From NCBI GenBank assembly GCA_016165875.1, contig JABBOT010000005.1, forward strand, positions 17,901,131 through 17,965,130: 64,000 bases of DNA, given 5' to 3'. A model generated the notes under the pieces. That model saw nothing but the letters and a program-made list of their open reading frames with translations, did not search any database and was not told the origin of the DNA. Shown here in pieces: positions 49,901-60,155 of the stretch. The position numbers and the translations under genes are program-made. Numbering within the stretch: position 1 is the stretch's first letter; each line of letters opens with the position of its first letter. This stretch comes from Acanthopleura granulata. Taxonomy: Eukaryota; Mollusca; Polyplacophora; Chitonida; Chitonidae.

Positions 49901-52900
49901 ATAACTACTTCAGAAACCTTTATAACACAGAGTCTGTGACACGGACTTGCCCATGCAAAGTAGTTTACAAGTAAGAGTATCACGATTTGTTTTAACGACC
50001 ATGTGCTTAATATCGTTATATTAGCACACTGAACACGTTTTACAACATAGTCAGTGCAAATACGAAGCACATGCCAACAACATGAGAATACAACGGATTG
50101 CTATGGAGCTGGAATGTTGCATCCTGCTATCCATGTACAAGGCCAATACATACATAAAAATACACTGATCTTTTTTTTTTTTACACACGTTCCGGTTCAG
50201 CAATTTACGTCACTCCATCCACGTTTGCATTATTTACCAGATGCATAGCACACAACAGCGGGTACATACAATGCATGTACATGTATTTGCAAAAAAATAG
50301 CGTTTACGGTACATATATCGACAATTCATACATTCACGTCCACGATTGAAGTAGTTACATGTACGTATTGTTTTTTTTATTTTAATTGAAGTTTTTGCCT
50401 CTGCGTATGTTGCACTTAGCATTGCTTAAGGGAGCATAGCACCACGCGAACACGTTGCCCACTTTTATGGTACAATGGTTTGTGGTAGCATGTTTTTTTA
50501 AACGCTGCTTGTTCCTCCATAAAGCTGATGCTGTAAAGAACATGTATGTGTTTATCTTGATTGGTTGAACTGCAAATGGTCACATGAAAATATCCGGGGA
50601 ACAAATTGGTGAATGGGGTCAGTTATATATGAATATGTTATTTATGAAATAAACGGATTCATAAGCTCAACCACAAGCTATTCATATGCAACACGACTGA
50701 TACAAATGCCACATAAAAACGGTAACAACTCTGCAGGCCATACGTTATAATCGCTGACATGCGCTTAAAACAAAAACAACGGTACCTTTAGGATACAGTC
50801 CCCTGCCGGTTCCAGTACCTGAAAAAATGATGTATAGGTGAACTGTGAAACGTGTATGACCCAATCCAAGTGAAACTGACATCCTAAATCAAACAGGTAG
50901 CCATATAACGTCGATGTAAACAGCAAGTGTGACAGCGGATGCAACCCAAGTACCATTAATTGCTAGAGACACAGTTCCCCACTCGTAGAAACGGAAAATG
51001 TTTACAATGCCTAGCTTTTAAAAAAAAGTATTGCTCATATTTTATGAAGTCCACGGAAAGCATTCTACCACATTGGAGTGAAATGCAATGACTACGGGAA
51101 TGGATGGGTTAGTTTTACGCCGAACATATGTCCACCCAAAACGACTTCCTACGATATATCACAAAAAAGGAACCGCTAATTATTAAAATGTGTCATGGAA
51201 TTACTCAGTGCGAGATTCATTAATAATGTACCGCTCCTATACACACATATCACAGCGCCTTTAGAAGCTGCGGGATACCATTGCTAAATAACGAGCATTA
51301 TTTTGTGTTGCGGGCGAAGAAAAAGAGCGATGTTTGTAAGAAGGAGATGTGGAAACCTTTTAATGAAATCATTATTCTTTAGCTTTGCGCTTCCTCTTTT
51401 TTGGTAGAAAAAAACTAACTTGCAATAACGTTAATTTGTCACGCCTTCAGTTCGCAGCCCAGACAGCAAATCGTGGCACTGACATTCCATACATCGAAAG
51501 CAAGAAGCCTTGAAACCCCCAAGTTTAACCAAACCATTGGCTTAGGAAAAGTTGGCGGCGTGATATGTGAACCAGTTAGGGCCAATTGAAACTTAGCCAA
51601 CTGGAGACAAACCACTTGCCTCAGAAAATGTAATTGCTTTTACAAGCTGCACCTAAAGCCACTCTGGAATACACAAAAAAGCAAGAAAAAGAAAGCTGTG
51701 AATGGCCAAGTTAAATAAAAAGACCTATATGAAAAAGACAGGTATGCCATGTTTTCTTGACCAATTTTTTGTCCCTAAATGTTTCTCCTGGTTGTGTCTG
51801 TTCTGCTCCAGCTCCCACAGTTTGAAGACAAATACACAGATTTCGTTTCAAACTTCGTGTCCAGAATGCCCGTGGTTGAAGGTCATGATGGCCTCTTCTG
51901 TCTCATCACAAGTGACCAGCTTAAACAGTCTCTGTTCTTGTTTCGAACACAAATCATTTGTGCAGTTACCAGGGTGTATGGTATATGTTATCAAAATCTG
52001 CCCAATTTTATCCATGATCGGTCGAGAAGGAATACTAACTTTGTACAATTTTTGGACACACATTTACTCCCATGCTCACAAAAAAACCCCTCTCGCAATG
52101 TACACGCAACACATGCTATAAGGCGCTGCGCTGATTAAGATGCCCCAGAAGAACAGAGGAAGAGTACTTCATTCTGTTTACTATGGCAATTCACAATGCA
52201 TGCTTCGCTTCATTGAGATATCTTGCGCACATCCCCGAGATATAGTGATACACTGATACTTGGATATCACCTGATATTATATATTGACCGAACTGAATAT
52301 TCCTGAAATGTAAGAATGGTTATAACAATATTGCAGCCTTATCGTAGCGGCAAATTCATTCACAGCTTCTTGACAGAACTATATAACCATTGACAACGTG
52401 TTGGCAGAGTTGTACATCCCTGGAAACCACCTAGCCTTGATATCCGCATTATTCACATTATACTACATTGCCTTGCTATCCATGTACCCGGTGACGCTGT
52501 ATTGTCCAGCTATATTTCGCGATACTATAATGACATGATATGTGTATCTCCGGACACCCAATTGCCATATCTCCATATGACTTGACTTGTTTCAGTGTAT
52601 GTTGTTGGAAGATGTCTATATTTCGTGCTCTTGGCTATAATGCCAGAAATCCCGCTTATTTGCCACAGCTCAAAAGTTAAGGTAAGCCGAGATTCCAGAA
52701 TTACCCATAGCCTTTGGGATTCTTATCACCTAACGGCGCGCTTTCCGGGAGCATAAAGTGACCTTTGAGTTTCGAAAGCTATATGTGCTGAGGAAATTCT
52801 CGCAGGCATGTGAAAATAATATCATTTTCTGTGGCCATTTTAAGTGAATAGATACCCCTTAACGATTGATGCCAATGGGCAATATTTCAGACAGATTGGG

Positions 52901-55900
52901 TCGAAATGAAACCAATTAAAGCCATGGAGTCTTGGAGTGTCCCCCTCCTGACGGCCCTTAGCGTCAGCCAACTTTCTGTGCCATTGGGTGGTGGTCCGTG
53001 GATTCAAGACTACAGACGGTGAAAAATTACCGTGATGAAGGCATCTTGGTGTCAAGACCTGCTGTTATTGAAGTTGGGGAGTCTCTCTCAGGGCTTGTTT
53101 TGGTCTAAGTGTCAGAATGCATCAGACCATCTCTATTATCGGATCCTTCCCCCGTTTGAGTCAAGTGTACACACAGGTCCATCAGACCACCAAGCTGGCC
53201 ATGGAGCTAGACAAATTAGGTATTTTCACGGTGGAAATCGCAGGCAAGAATACAGGCATTGGTAATTATATATGGTACATGGCGACGCTTAATGATGTAC
53301 CGGTAATATAATGGTGAAATAGTTGAGCCAACAGCTACTGATAAAAAACCAAATAATAAATTTTAAGAAAGGCAGGATATGACGCCAGTGAAAAATATGT
53401 TATGCGCATTTCAAGGCGACTACCATTTAATAATTGGTCACCGATCACACATAACCGTCAAAATATTGCATCAGTGACAACGGCACTCATTATCCATGTG
53501 AATAACACGCGATAATACTAAAATATGTGCCTTCAAAACAAATGCCACCACCTCATCTAGATCTTAACGCAACTGCTAGCGTTCAAAACCGAAAAACATC
53601 GACATCAAACAGAAAAATCCGTTTTACAATTGCCGAAGCCATGGCCTGATCACGGTGTGCGTCCTGTTGGCAGGAAGGCGGAGCTATACAAATGAAGATA
53701 ACCCATGTGTGTATGTATGTATATATATATACCTAGGTTTTTGCGTTATACTTAACAACTATTCAGTCTTATCACGACGTAGAGTCCTTACTATGTGTAT
53801 ATATACTGTGTAGTTTTGTTGGCGAATCCATACCGCCACGGTGCCGTCGTCACTGGAACAAGACACCCCTCCAAGTCACATTATACTGGCACCGGACCGA
53901 CCAATCCTCTTTCCTTGCTCTAGCCTCTCATTGCTGAGCGCCAAGCGACAGCAACAAATACTGTTTTTGTTATCTTTGTTGTGACCCGACCCGGGATTGA
54001 CCTCGAGGCGAATTTGATTGGTCAAGTTTCAGGATATGTGAAAATTTTGCTGTACATGAAGTGCGCAGAATTTGTAGTGTCCTTGTAAAAGTACATTACT
54101 TATAAATCCCCGATCACCTATTGAAAGCAGCCTTTTCCCAAACATAAGACTAGAAAGATCAGGAGCAATTGAATGTTAAAATGGACAAACGTTATGTAAT
54201 TTGGTCAAAAAGTAACTTTCCCCCCTTCCCCACCAGTGCCCCAATCTCCTTCGACCAGCAGTTCTTGCTGCGGCTAAGTATCAGTTGTTCAAGATATATA
54301 GGGACAAGATGTCCCGATGTACACAAAGCCTCGTTACGGTAGTGAATTCGAGTGTCTGTAAGCCTCCGATATAAGGTAATGCCTTTTATAAAAGCCCGGT
54401 GAAGCCTGCCTCATTAATGATTTGGTGTGGGTCCAATTAAATCTAGCTAGCTATCAGTTTGATTTGGAGAGGGAACTGGCTTGTGTTGATCGGTGGTCCC
54501 TTTGTGCTACACTCACTACTTGAAGGATCGTTGCCCACAATCAGCAATCGCCACGACCTATACAGCACGATGTATAAGGTCATCGTGCGCTCGGGCGTAA
54601 AAGCTTTATCTCCAGTCCGTGGATTAGGCCTGTGTAATGCATAGATCAGGGAATCGGCTTTACATGATTAGACGTGACCTGGTGTATCCTTATGATTCCT
54701 AAGATCCTACCGATCGAGCGTCGTGGTGCGAGAGTAAACGAATTCCTGGTGGACTCTGTATTCATACTGACATGATCCTCTGTTGAGTGCCACTTGCAGC
54801 GGATTTGGCATAGCGTTGAGTTCGATCCTGGCGTCTGTTACGAGTCAAGACAAAAGAACTCATCGTGGGAAAAAAAATGCTATTCATTACGTTCGGTTGT
54901 ATTGCATCGCCCGTAAAGAATGTCTCCTCAAGTTTTAGCCACATGCATTTAAAACTGATGATCTCGCCAAAAAGTGCAAAATGACCTAAATCAAGTGCAC
55001 GGGACAAGTACAACTAAATATAAACTTTGAGGAAATCAGATGAATATATTTTAACCTACGGTGCCATCGACGATGACATTGAACGACGAAGTGATTCGCG
55101 GGGCAAACGCCGTAGGCTGTCGTCAAAATTAATAGCTTGATTCGCAGAACACGAAAAATCCTTGACACAACCCAAGGTTTGACGTTATCTACCTTGCAAA
55201 TGAAAACGACGGGCAAACAAATGACATGTTATTAAATATTATTTTATGCATTTTACATCTTGAACAGACTGACGTCTGGAAAGGTTTTATTCTGCCGATA
55301 TATCAACTTTTGCAGAACCTAAGACTGAAAAGCACCGCGTTCGGTGAGCAAAAACAAGGCACCATTCATTAAAACAGCTGCATGACATGGTGTGAACTTG
55401 GTTTAGGAAGAGGTAAAATATCTTATTCGTTTACCACTGGGTTAATGCAACGGCGTAAACACAGAAGTGGTTCTACAAAGGTTTTTTTTATGAATGGCCA
55501 CTGGTGAGAGGATTCGCTTAAGCGTGGTCACTTGACATTTCCACCACGAAGAGAACTCCGAGTTTTCATTCAAGCCACAAGGAAAGGCGCCTCCTCGACT
55601 CCAATGAAGACACCTGCGCCACCAAGCTTAATCCAAGCAATTAAATCTAACATTCGTATTCGACTAAAGAGGCGTTCCATGGCGATGATCCCAAACCCCA
55701 TTCCAAAACAATCCAGAACACCCGTTCCCAAGGGAATATACAAGAAATAATATATAAATAGTAAGGAAAGCTGGCACCATTTAGGTGAAAAGCTGTCAAC
55801 AGCTTTCAATGAGGCAAGGAAGACGGTCGATATTCTAGCAATGATATCCAAGAGTCAAATTTCAAAAACCCGTAGTCCGTGAATAATTCCAGGTCAAATG

Positions 55901-58756
55901 CAAACGCAGCAATTGCTGTTGGGCTTTGATTGCAATTACTCATTAAAGCATCATGTTGAAGTAATGAACACCAAAGCCTATTTTAGGCCTACTTCCCCTA
56001 GCCATGGGCTGTGCGGAATCAGATCGCCACAGGCCTTGAACGCTCAGCCCAGAAGTGCCAAACACAGCGTTATGCTCATTATCTTATTTGAGAAACTCAG
56101 AATGAAGCATTTGATTGAGTATCCGTGACAACTTTTTAGCTTTATAACTAAAGACTTGTCATTGAGTAGATTAAAATACATCTGTAAATGAAGACATGCA
56201 TGTTTCACGCCCTTGGCCTCACTGCAGCCGAAAGGCCCATGGACAAAGGCCCGAATGCAATTCTCGCTGGCTCGACTGAAGCTTTAAATCAGGAAATTTG
56301 TCAGGTACGAACACTGCAGGCGGATGGTGGCTTACTTCGGGTGGATTCCGGTTTCCTCCATATCCTTAATCTTGCTTGATCGCCGTTGTATAACATTAAC
56401 GAATTAACTTCACAGAACTTGAAAGGGAAAATACCAGGCTTGCATGACTCCAACATTAACGTTCAACTAAAATCAATTTATGTTTCAATAACTGTGGATT
56501 TATTAACTCCACCCAGCCACCCGCGATCCACGCCTTACCGCCCAGTGGGACTAGTTTATTGTGTGTGCTGGAACTGGAACACCGACATTAGTGAAAAGAA
56601 CCTGTAGTCGATGCGATAATTTAAAACGAAGACCTATTTATCGGTTGCGTGAGATCGCGGAATAGACAGCTCCGCTGGGACTCCGGCTTCGAAAATTTTT
56701 TTCAGTATGCTCTCCAATGGTAAATCAATTGTAACAGCTCAAATTGGCTTAATGCATGTAATAGGGTCTAAATTTACATACAACGCGTGCTCCCTTTAAT
56801 AACCCTAATGCTGCCACGTGAATTCGCATGGGGCACGTTTCTTGCTTTAGGTGTTATTCCACATGCCTTCAGCTGAGTGCATTAATGCACTTTGACAATC
56901 CCATGATGGTTGTGTACATGAATCGTTGTCTACGAGCGGAAACAGGTGACAAATCTTGGTATTTTCTGCACACGCGCTCATTAAAAAAATAAAGAACAAG
57001 ATCTAAAGAATTTTTTTCTTTTGGGGCACATAAGTGTAAAGTAGATACATTTGATTTTGCTTTAATACTATGGCGAGGGTGGTAGGCCCAACTGAGCATC
57101 CAAGGTCACGCCAATGTCACAAGTAGAAAGACAAAAACTTAACACAAAATAATCCGCCAAATCAAGGGAAAATTAATTTTCCGATCTTTTCCCACACAGA
57201 TACTTGTCAGGATAAGGCTGCTTCAATGATAAATACCCTATAAAAAGGTATAAAACTTTGAATTCAACACCACAATGCCGGTCGCCGCCGAATAAGTGAT
57301 ATATTCTTGAATACGGCGTAAAACACCAATCAAATAAAATAAATAAGTAAATACATATATTAACAAATCTTTTCCAACGAACTTCACACAAGACCACATA
57401 AACTGCTTCATGAACATACAGGGCTCGAAGATTCTGCCTCCAAGGCTAGGTTTGCAAACGTGGCAATGAAAACGAACAAAGCAAACACTCAGAGCTTCTG
57501 AGGATATCTTCTGGACGGCTGTTTGTGAGCATTGAAGGTTCTCTTCACAATAAGTGAATCGTGCTCATAGAAGTTCTCAACCTCGTAACACAATGTTACC
57601 CACGTTCTGCTAGAAAGGCCATGTTCGTAATCAAAGTAAACATCTTCCAAACAACTCACACATCAAACCGGTTACATGTATGTCAGTGTGATCCTCTCGT
57701 TTCAAACCGCTATCCTTCAGGTGTACAATGTATTTAATTAAAGTAAGTATGCAAGTAAATAATGATCTCATTTCCATAGATTGATCACTTTTTACGCCGA
57801 TGACCAATCTTGATCCGTGAACCCTTCGCATGAACTTTGCGTCTAAAGCCATATGTCTAGGCCTAGGTCTACTGGCTGTGGCCAGTGGTAAACCTCATTA
57901 TTATCCAGTTATTGGCACCTTTTAGCCTGCCTTTCTATAGGGTACGTCATGCAGATGACTATCATTGGGCAAAGGAACCAGGTACTTTGGTAAACCTCAT
58001 TATTATCCAGTTATTGGCACCATTTAGGCTACCGTGGCTTCGTCAGTACTGAGTAGAGACTTACAGAGTCACGGCATGAGGGTAATATCTCTATTTACTC
58101 TGGTATCCACTTCATAAAGCTATAGGGTTCACTCTGTGTGAAGTGTTTCTTATTCTTAAGAAGAATCTCCATCTGGAAGATCTCCTGATCAAAAGAAAAT
58201 TAACCTATTTATTTATGGTATATAGTAAGTAGGTGGAGAGCATTTCCCTCAAGGAATTGGAGGACAGTTTCGGATGGATTTAAATGGCGTTTCTTCTGTC
58301 AGTATTGACAGAAGGCCGGGTTATCTGTAGGAATAAGGCCAGGCTATTATAGCAAGCTGAACAGGAACTCGCCGGAAGGGGAATTAGTAACGACTAGCTG
58401 ATGTCTACCCACGTGCGACAAGAACGGAGGCCGAATTGCCCCCGGGGTCTCTTGACGACGGAGAGTGAGGCCAGTTCGGGGCAGGGAAGTCTAATAATGG
58501 CCTAATTGACCAACACGGCTAATCTAATTTCCGATGTGGCTGTATACCTACCGTTAACACGTAACATGAACAATTTCCGCAAGTTTTCTTTGGAGCTAAT
58601 TTGACATTCGTAGACTCCGCTATCGTCCGGTTGAACGTTGCCGATGTAAATCGTCCACATTTGGCCCCTGTGCTGCACACGAACGCGGTGCTTTTCAGTA
58701 AATGGCGTCGTCCCGATGGACAACGGATTAGGCTCGGATGCTCTCCGCCACACCAC
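43266..58756 (-). CDS. Dpr/zig-8-like two-Ig-domain cell-surface protein, probably GPI-anchored (3' part of gene, four exons)
   Basis: Seen: exons 58552-58756, 47631-47663, 45909-46199 and 43266-43396 join on the minus strand into one 660-nt frame (219 aa plus TAA), every junction GT/AG and phase-compatible. Joined-protein positions: second half of Ig1 (1-68, Trp3, D45-S-G-V-Y49-E-C51), linker 69-80 ending Pro-Pro, Ig2 (81-176, C99, Trp113, D154-T-G-M-Y158-L-C160), Ser/Gly-rich stalk 177-197, hydrophobic tail 198-213, end at 219. One N-glycosylation sequon lies at N100-T-S. Known of the family: Dpr, DIP, zig-8 and lachesin proteins are neuronal surface Ig proteins that pair in trans through Ig1 to set synaptic and cell-recognition specificity. 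The order V-type Ig, PP linker, Ig2 ending in a V-x-V-x-N-like strand fits Dpr/zig-8 best; lachesin or IgLON members normally have three Ig domains. Inferred: extracellular, membrane-attached, likely neural. The first Ig1 cysteine and signal peptide are not in this window, so the CDS is 5'-partial. Confidence 0.8.
43815..43944. repeat. 65-bp direct tandem duplication in intron
   Basis: Two adjacent copies beginning TATGCCCACATGCTGAAGAA, the second at 43880, differing at very few positions. Each copy contains TTCTCTTACAG. It lies in the last intron of the Ig gene. Confidence 0.9.
45058..45640 (-). repeat. Repeat-rich stretch with tRNA B-box-like sequences and an internal ~120-bp duplication
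   Basis: The minus strand carries CACGAGACGTGGGTTCAAAC followed by CCAGTC near 45300-45340, containing a B-box-like GGTTCAAACCC, and further degenerate GGTTTCAAACC-type motifs near 45460 and 45580. CCACAAACACTGCATGA recurs near 45400 and 45520 with similar flanks, an offset of about 120 bp. Fragments occur near 46330-46430 and 40065-40160. CACGAGACGTGGGTTCA is also close to CACAAGACGTGGGTTCA of the 74-bp array at 59.6 kb. Likely decayed SINE copies; edges approximate. Confidence 0.55.
45909..46199 (-). CDS. Exon: complete Ig2 domain
   Basis: Acceptor ATCTTTTGCAG, 291-nt exon, donor GTAAGTAG; phase 1 at both ends. It encodes a full Ig fold: V-E-V-G-Q-P-I-R-L-E-C with the first cysteine, L-D-W-F-R-N-G with the core tryptophan, a strand F-T-S-R-L-E-I-E, and S-D-T-G-M-Y-L-C with the second cysteine, closing with I-Y-V-D-V-L-N. 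The closing strand ending in V-L-N is strongly reminiscent of Dpr and zig-8 second domains. An NTS glycosylation sequon directly follows the first cysteine. The open frame runs a little upstream of the acceptor into intron sequence, so the apparent start methionine there is not real. Confidence 0.88.
46330..46430 (+). repeat. Interspersed repeat fragment (family of 45058-45640)
   Basis: Contains CACACCATATCGGTGGAGGA then CAAGTGGTCTTCAA, closely matching CACACCACCTCGGTGGAAGA then CAAGTGATCTTCAA near 45190. It sits in the intron upstream of the Ig2 exon. Edges approximate. Confidence 0.6.
46909..46942. repeat. (ATT)n microsatellite
   Basis: About eleven uninterrupted ATT units in the intron between microexon and Ig2 exon. 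Confidence 0.95.
47190..47312 (-). mobile_element. SINE-like fragment with tRNA-like B box
   Basis: The minus strand reads GGGCCGTTTGGTGTATCTCG, then TCCAGTGAGGTCGCAAGTTC, GAATCTTATGGCCGGG and a GAGATGTTCGCCAGGTATCT body. GCAAGTTCGAATC is a B-box-like motif with a plausible upstream A-box region. No target-site duplication was located and the edges are approximate. It differs from the other two SINE families here. Confidence 0.5.
47631..47663 (-). CDS. 33-nt microexon: Ig1-Ig2 linker
   Basis: On the minus strand TTTTCTTTCCTCAG is followed by 33 nt and then a perfect donor GTAAGTAGAG. The exon is phase 1 in and phase 1 out, so it slots between the Ig1 exon (ends phase 1) and the Ig2 exon (starts phase 1). 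With its neighbours it encodes D-V-A-D-T-S-V-T-M-K-P-P, completing a Pro-Pro linker immediately before I-H-V-R-G-T-E-V-V-E-V-G of Ig2. A PP or similar motif just before the second domain is usual in this family, which supports the exon being real. Because 33 is divisible by three, skipping it would keep frame and remove 11 residues from the linker, so regulated inclusion is possible; that is inference. Confidence 0.8.
57269..57356 (+). mobile_element. 5'-truncated SINE tail in intron
   Basis: Plus strand shows CACCACAATGCCGGTCGCCG, ATAAGTGATATATTCTTGAA, TACGGCGTAAAACACCAATC and an AAATAA-type tail. Same family as the 23.4-kb element. Target-site duplications not clear. Confidence 0.82.
57887..58033. 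repeat. Direct duplication, offset 102 bp
   Basis: GGTAAACCTCATTATTATCC and the following ~20 bases (AGTTATTGGCACC) occur at 57887 and again at 57989 with essentially no difference. A short local duplication in the large intron, shortly downstream of the Ig1 exon donor on the minus strand. Confidence 0.88.
58552..58756 (-). CDS. Exon: second half of Ig1 (V-type) domain
   Basis: A pyrimidine-rich tract and CAG acceptor precede a 205-nt open exon beginning Val-Val-Trp and ending one base into a codon, followed by donor GTAGGTATAC. It opens in phase 0 and closes in phase 1. The 68 residues hold the core Ig tryptophan (residue 3), an F-T-E-K-H-R-V-R-V strand, W-T-I-Y-I-G-N-V, and the canonical Q-P-D-D-S-G-V-Y-E-C-Q-I-S stretch with the second Ig1 cysteine. 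A break just before the V-x-W strand is what I would expect in Dpr-type genes, where the first Ig cysteine is on the preceding exon. That exon was searched for on the minus strand from 58757 to 63904 (cysteine about ten codons before a donor, preceded by a G-x-x-x-x-L-x-C-like strand) and not found. The reading frame continues past the donor for a few codons; that part is intron. Confidence 0.85.
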
Positions 58757-59114
58757 CTGATGGGAAGAAAAGAAAACATCTCTTATAGGTTGATCAATAC
58801 AATACTAGCCATTAGCGGGCACCAAAGTGTGTACGCTTGAGGAATGCAAACCATAACAGATATTTGTGATTCTTGTATCTGTTGTACTTTCTCTTTATAA
58901 CACAGAAAGCAAACGGCATTCTGTGCTGTACTCCGACAATTTTACGTGACTACGTCTGCATTGCTTTTGGTGCCTTTAACAGCTCTTTCTATTTTGACCT
59001 CGAGCCACGTCAGTCGAAACTACCATGGCGACGTACCTCAGCAGTGTGTATCGTTAGGACGGCTACGTTTGACATAATTTACACCTTATTTGTAAAACGG
59101 GCTTCAGGACATTA

Positions 59115-59355
59115 TACAGCGTGTCCCAGAAGTCGCGCACCATCCTGGTTTTCAAAAAAACAAAAAAAAAACAACACCTTTATTGATTTCATAAACACCG
59201 TTATTGATAATAATCATAACAAATGCTCAAACTGGACTTTTGTTAGGATTATTATCACTAAAGATGTTTTTGAAATCAATAGAGATGTTTTTGAAATTAA
59301 GAAATGTGTTTTTTTAGTAAACCAGAATGGTGTGTGACTTCTGGGACACACTGTA
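59115..59355. mobile_element. Fold-back mariner-like MITE flanked by TA
   Basis: The left end TACAGCGTGTCCCAGAAGTC is mirrored by the right end, whose reverse complement begins TACAGTGTGTCCCAGAAGTC; TA dinucleotides flank at 59113-59114 and 59356-59357. The inner halves also pair: AACACCTTTATTGATTTCAT in the left half matches the reverse complement of ATTTTGAAATCAATAGAGAT-type sequence in the right half, so most of the ~241 bp forms one imperfect hairpin around a centre near 59230. The GTGTCCCA-type end and TA target suit the Tc1/mariner superfamily. No transposase is encoded; it is non-autonomous. Confidence 0.85.
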
Positions 59356-59563
59356 TATATCCGGCGGACAGCAGATTCACGTATACGTTATACTAACGAA
59401 CTTTTTCATGAGCCATATTGGTCGATGGCAGGTTCTCTCTTGCGAACATCATGTAAGGTTATACGAGAGAGCACGTTCTGTCGCTAGTTGGCACCAATGC
59501 CACAATAACAATGCAAGGAGGAGAATCTTGAAAATTTTCTGTCCGAGAATTGTACAGTGAACT

Positions 59564-60155
59564 CACGTCTTGTGTGACTTGGTGATTGAAGAACGAGCAC
59601 TTAAAACACTTAGCTACCATCCGCTGTATACTGAACCCACGTCTTGTGTGACTTGGTGATTGAAGGACGAGCACTTAAAACACTTGGCTACCATCAGCTG
59701 TATACTGAACCCACGTCTTGTGTGACTTGGTGATTGAAGGACGAGCACTTAAAACACTTGGCGACCATCTGCTGTATACTGAACCCACGTCTTGTGTGAC
59801 TTGGTGATTGAAGGACGAGCACTTAAAACACTTGGATATCATCTGCTGTATACTGAACCCACGTCTTGTGTGACTTAGTGATTGAAGGGCGAGCACTTAA
59901 AACACTTGGCTACCATCCGCTCTATACTGAACCCACGTCTTGTGTGACTTGGTGATTGAAGGGCGAGCACTTAAAACACTTGGCGACCATCTGCTGTATA
60001 CTAAACCCACGTCTTGTGTGACTTAGTGATTGAAGGGTGAGCACTTAAAACACTTGGCGACCATCTGCTGTATACTGAACCCACGTCTTGTGTGACTTGG
60101 TGATTGAAGGGCGAGCACTTAAAACACTTGGCTACCATCTGCTGTATTCATTAAT
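59564..60155 (-). repeat. Eight tandem 74-bp units, tRNA-like on the minus strand
   Basis: Units start at 59564, 59638, 59712, 59786, 59860, 59934, 60008 and 60082, exactly 74 bp apart, with only scattered substitutions. On the plus strand a unit begins CACGTCTTGTGTGACTTGGT. On the minus strand it reads GATGGTAGCCAAGTGTTTTA, AGTGCTCGTC, CTTCAATCAC, CAAGTCACAC, AAGACGTGGGTTCAGTATAC. TAGCCAAGTG resembles a tRNA A box and GTGGGTTCAGT a degenerate B box, about 53 bases apart, as in a tRNA with a long variable arm (Leu or Ser type) or a tRNA-derived SINE head. Not claimed as functional tRNA genes. Confidence 0.9.

Larger units (their letters stand above)
47664..58551 (-). other. 10.9-kb intron between Ig1 exon and microexon
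   Basis: Bounded by donor GTAGGTATAC next to the Ig1 exon and acceptor TTTCCTCAG next to the microexon. Contents noted are a short 102-bp-offset duplication (57887-58033) and a SINE tail (57269-57356). Open frames inside (for example around 51.7-52.1 kb and 55.6-55.85 kb) show no family resemblance. No further exon compatible with the phase-1 chain was recognised, but short alternative exons cannot be excluded by eye. Confidence 0.65.

Noticed and set aside
51702..52121. Overlapping long plus-strand frames (139 and 119 codons) and a minus-strand frame.
   Set aside because: Three frames open together without family resemblance, which is typical of chance.
55570..55851. 93-codon hydrophobic minus-strand frame in the large intron.
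   Set aside because: First codon is TTG, no clear acceptor or donor in the phase needed to join the Ig gene, and no family recognised.
58873..59337. 154-codon plus-strand frame.
   Set aside because: It runs through the fold-back MITE and its poly-A tract, so it is a chance frame.
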